Positions 5,773 through 7,702 of a stretch of 7,702 nucleotides of DNA are shown here, piece by piece. The notes beneath the pieces were generated by a model. The model searched no databases and had not been told where the DNA came from. It worked only from the letters and a program-made list of their open reading frames with translations. The stretch covers positions 1-7,702 of the forward strand of contig RKSI01000048.1 in the NCBI GenBank assembly GCA_007570905.1, written 5' to 3'. How positions within the stretch are numbered: the first letter of the stretch is position 1; every line of letters starts with the position of its first letter. The DNA comes from Gammaproteobacteria bacterium (GTDB lineage: Bacteria > Pseudomonadota > Gammaproteobacteria > Poriferisulfidales > Oxydemutatoraceae). A program made the translations under genes and the position numbers.

Positions 5773-6635
5773 AGGCGATGGACGCGGAGCGGATGAAGAA
5801 GGTGGTGGAGGCGCTGTTGATGGCGTCGCCGCGCCCGCTGCAATTCAACGAGTTGGCGAAACTGCTGGCGCACGACGGCAAGGCGCCCGACCGCGCGACG
5901 CTCGGCGAGGCGCTGGCGGCGCTTGAGGATGAATGCGCCGGGCGCGCGGTTGAACTGACGCAGGTGGCGTCGGGCTACCGCTACCAGACGCGCGAGGAAT
6001 ACGCGCCGTGGCTCGCAAAGTTGTGGGAGGAAAAGCCGCCGCGCTACTCGCGCGCGCTGCTCGAGACGCTGGCGCTGATCGCCTACCGCCAGCCGCTCAC
6101 GCGCGCCGCCATAGAGGAGGTGCGCGGCGTTTCCGTCAGCACCAACACCGTGCGCACGCTGGAGGAACGCGGCTGGATAGAGGTCGCAGGCCACAAGGAA
6201 ACGCCGGGCCGCCCGGCGCTCTACGCCACCACCCGCGCCTTCCTCGACGACTTCAACCTGCGCTCGCTCGACGACCTGCCGGCCCTGGCGCCGCTGCCCG
6301 ACCCGCAAGACCTGCCGCAAGACGGCGAACTCCCCGGCCCTGACAACCTGCCCGCATTGCAGGAGATGCTTAAAGCCGGCGGCAACGAGGGCGCCACCGA
6401 AGCCGCGCCCGCGCCGCAAGACCCGCCCGAAGCAGGCGGCGCCGAAGGCGATAACGAGGCCGCACCCGGCCCGCAAAACACGCCCGAACCCGGCGAACCC
6501 GCCGACACCGAAGACGAACCCCCCGCCCCCGTGCAACTGGCGCCGCCGCTGCAAGACGCGGAGAACGCGGAGAACGCGGAAGACAGCGCAGCGCGGCGCG
6601 CGAACGACGACGGACAGGATGATTCCGTCATTTAA
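5769..6635 (+). CDS. scpB: Segregation and condensation protein B with acidic tail
   Basis: ScpB is the winged-helix dimer that binds ScpA in the SMC complex. With the GTG start it has 288 residues. Winged-helix domain 1 covers about 9-85 (KKVVEALLMASPRPLQFNELAKLL begins at 10, shown here only as the family start KKVVEALLMAS). Domain 2 covers about 93-170, with the hallmarks ETLALIAYRQPLTRAAIEEVRG (core YRQPLTR, 106-112), STNTVRTLEERGWI and GHKETPGRPALYATT. From about 175 to the end is a low-complexity acidic, Pro/Ala/Gly/Asn-rich tail, including a DAENAENAED repeat. The start is uncertain: GTG 5769 overlaps the scpA stop (GTGA), while ATG 5778 and ATG 5793 are in frame, the last just after GGAG. 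All three leave the core intact. Confidence 0.94.
   Translation: MKAMDAERMKKVVEALLMASPRPLQFNELAKLLAHDGKAPDRATLGEALAALEDECAGRAVELTQVASGYRYQTREEYAPWLAKLWEEKPPRYSRALLETLALIAYRQPLTRAAIEEVRGVSVSTNTVRTLEERGWIEVAGHKETPGRPALYATTRAFLDDFNLRSLDDLPALAPLPDPQDLPQDGELPGPDNLPALQEMLKAGGNEGATEAAPAPQDPPEAGGAEGDNEAAPGPQNTPEPGEPADTEDEPPAPVQLAPPLQDAENAENAEDSAARRANDDGQDDSVI
6558..6584 (+). repeat. 9-bp tandem repeat in the scpB tail
   Basis: Three consecutive 9-bp units (GCGGAGAAC twice, then GCGGAAGAC) encode AEN-AEN-AED near the C terminus of ScpB. The repeat stays in frame, so copy-number change would only lengthen or shorten the acidic tail. Confidence 0.6.
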
Positions 6636-6646
6636 TACGGCGGGAC

Positions 6647-6653
6647 AAAGAGG
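6647..6653 (+). promoter_or_regulatory. Strong Shine-Dalgarno site of the DM13-protein gene
   Basis: AAAGAGG lies five bases before the ATG at 6659. It is the only convincing ribosome-binding site in the window, while the other genes rely on start-stop overlaps or have weak leaders. It fixes the start of the next gene and suggests it is translated independently of scpB. Confidence 0.75.
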
Positions 6654-6658
6654 CACAA

Positions 6659-7144
6659 ATGAAAAAATTTCTTGCCGGTTTGCTGGCCGGGTTGGTTGCG
6701 GGCGGCGTCGGCGGGTTTGCCGCCGGTATCTTTGTGTTTCCGTACTGGTTTCCGCCGCCGCCGGTTCATGAAGTGGTCGCGGACGAGGCCGCCAGGCGGC
6801 TGGTCGCGCGCGGGCGTTTTATTCACGCCGACCCGTCCGACCCGGTGCATTACGGCGAAGGCGGCGTGACGGTGTACGACGATTTGCTGCATCTTGAGCC
6901 GGACTTCCGCGTCGGCCCCGGCCCCAAATACCATGTATATCTGGTGCCGCAGGCCGGCATCACGCCCGACACGCCGGTGGCCGACACCGGGTTTGTGGAC
7001 CTCGGCCGCCTGAAAGCCTTCAGCGGCAGCCAGAACTACGCCGTGCCGGCGGGCATCCGCGCCGCCGACTACCCGTCGGTCGTCATCTGGTGCGAACAAT
7101 TCAATGTGCTGATTTCGCCCGCCGCGCTGACGCCGCCGCGTTGA
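6659..7144 (+). CDS. Membrane-anchored DM13-domain protein
   Basis: The 161-residue protein has a lysine pair followed by a Gly/Ala/Leu hydrophobic segment (about 4-29), best read as an uncleaved N-terminal membrane anchor; a signal peptide is less likely but possible. A proline run (PPPP, 32-35) links it to a DM13 domain at about 49-157. The domain is recognised from GRFIHADP at 52, GGVTVYDD at 68-75, VGPGPKYHVYLVP at 85-97, GFVDLGRLKAFSGSQNYAVP at 111-130 and SVVIWCEQFNVLISPAAL at 140-157. Cys145 in the WC motif is the only cysteine; this residue is conserved in DM13 domains and has been proposed to serve redox chemistry in animal proteins. Bacterial function is largely unknown. The gene begins 23 bases after scpB and may share its transcript. 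Confidence 0.85.
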   Translation: MKKFLAGLLAGLVAGGVGGFAAGIFVFPYWFPPPPVHEVVADEAARRLVARGRFIHADPSDPVHYGEGGVTVYDDLLHLEPDFRVGPGPKYHVYLVPQAGITPDTPVADTGFVDLGRLKAFSGSQNYAVPAGIRAADYPSVVIWCEQFNVLISPAALTPPR

Positions 7145-7157
7145 CACCGCCACCCGC

Positions 7158-7213
7158 CCTGCGCCATGCCGCCACGCCCTTCCTGCGCCATGCCGCCACG
7201 CCCTTCCTGCGCC
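7158..7213. repeat. 24-bp tandem repeat, two full copies plus a partial
   Basis: The unit begins CCTGCGCCATGCCGCCACGC and ends CCTT. Full identical copies are at 7158-7181 and 7182-7205, followed by the first 8 bases of a third at 7206-7213. It lies in the 124-base gap between the DM13-protein gene and thpR. The unit length is a multiple of three, and the frame continues from the DM13 gene past its stop to TGA 7259-7261. Confidence 0.9.
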
Positions 7214-7268
7214 GCTGACGCCGCCATGACCGCACCGCCCGCATTCATTTTCCCCGGCTGACGCCGCC

Positions 7269-7702
7269 GTGCACGGCAAGGGCAAGCGGATTTTTTTCGG
7301 CATTCAGCCGGATGACGGCGCGGTGCGTGCGCTGTTGCGGGCGCAGGCGGCGATTGGCGCCGACGGGCGGGCGGTGGCGGCGGAGAATTTTCATCTGACG
7401 CTGGCCTTTCTCGGCTCTTGCGACGCCGCGCGCGAAGCGTGCGCGCACCGCGCCGCGCTCGGCGTGCGCGCCAAACCGTTTTCACTGCGCCTCGACCGCT
7501 GCGGCCACTTCGAGCGCCTGCGCATCGTCCACATCCAGCCGCAAGAAACACCGCCGCCGCTGGCGGCGCTGCACCGCGCCCTGTGCGCCGCGCTGCGCGC
7601 CTGCGACTTCTCCCCGCCGCGCGCATTCAAGCCCCACCTGACGCTGTTCCGCGGCGTCGCCCGCCCGGTCACGCCGGGCGAGTTTGACGCCGCCGAATGG
7701 AC
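7269..7702 (+). CDS. thpR: RNA 2',3'-cyclic phosphodiesterase (2H family), 3' end cut off
   Basis: This is a member of the LigT/ThpR 2H phosphoesterase family, which opens 2',3'-cyclic phosphate ends of RNA and in vitro can join or cleave 2'-5' RNA linkages. The 144 visible residues start MHGKGKRIFFGIQPDD. Both catalytic H-x-T motifs are present: His42-Leu-Thr44 in ENFHLTLAFLG, and His123-Leu-Thr125 in FKPHLTLFRG. The family is usually about 175-190 residues, so roughly 30-45 lie beyond the window edge. GTG 7269 is the only reasonable start after the in-frame stop at 7227-7229, and it places the family N-terminal strand (RIFFGI) correctly. No clear Shine-Dalgarno sequence precedes it. Its physiological substrate in bacteria is not established. 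Confidence 0.9.
   Translation, partial: MHGKGKRIFFGIQPDDGAVRALLRAQAAIGADGRAVAAENFHLTLAFLGSCDAAREACAHRAALGVRAKPFSLRLDRCGHFERLRIVHIQPQETPPPLAALHRALCAALRACDFSPPRAFKPHLTLFRGVARPVTPGEFDAAEW

Noticed and set aside
7227..7261. Tiny ORF starting ATG 7226 before thpR
   Set aside because: It encodes eleven residues without a ribosome-binding site or similarity, and is only the end of the longer open frame over the repeat.
1..7702. Mobile elements, CRISPR arrays or tRNA genes
   Set aside because: No transposase or integrase motifs, terminal inverted repeats, regularly spaced repeats with unique spacers, or tRNA cloverleafs were recognised.

Overview
The window is GC-rich bacterial chromosome, dominated by housekeeping genes. 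It looks proteobacterial, most likely gammaproteobacterial or a close relative. The grounds are a tau-type DnaX with a proteobacterial-style C-terminal domain, a small 4.5S-type SRP RNA directly upstream of dnaX, a long Pseudomonas-like TrpRS coupled to scpA-scpB, and RecR next to DnaX. No mobile element, CRISPR array, tRNA or rRNA was seen. The taxonomic placement is inference from gene style and layout, since no search was possible.

Left part (1-951, + strand): the last codons of an unidentified gene overlap, by GTGA, the start of a Sulfotransfer_2-type sulfotransferase. This is the most accessory-looking part. The sulfotransferase runs convergently into recR with a 10-base overlap.

Middle left (942-3570, - strand): transcription runs ffs (4.5S SRP RNA) - dnaX - recR. 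The SRP RNA is a clear structural match and ends about 28 bases before the dnaX start, with no visible terminator between them. The ybaB/ebfC gene that often lies between dnaX and recR is absent; only 38 bases separate the two. DnaX has a long Pro/Gln/Ala linker built partly from a 54-bp repeat and shows no A-rich slippery site for making gamma.

Middle right (3571-6635, + strand): a divergent promoter region leads into trpS-scpA-scpB, joined by ATGA and GTGA overlaps. TrpRS carries a four-cysteine pattern (C-x21-C-x6-C-x2-C) very close to the iron-sulfur motif described for Thermotoga maritima TrpRS. ScpA and ScpB are the kleisin and winged-helix partners of the SMC condensin complex. ScpB has a long acidic, proline-rich tail.

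Right part (6636-7702, + strand): a membrane-anchored DM13-domain protein with the only good Shine-Dalgarno sequence in the window, a short intergenic stretch containing a 24-bp tandem repeat, and the start of an RNA 2',3'-cyclic phosphodiesterase (thpR/ligT) cut by the window edge.

Nothing here amounts to a wholly new system. The points most worth a second look are the Fe-S-like cysteine set in TrpRS, the ffs-dnaX arrangement and the anchored DM13 protein.
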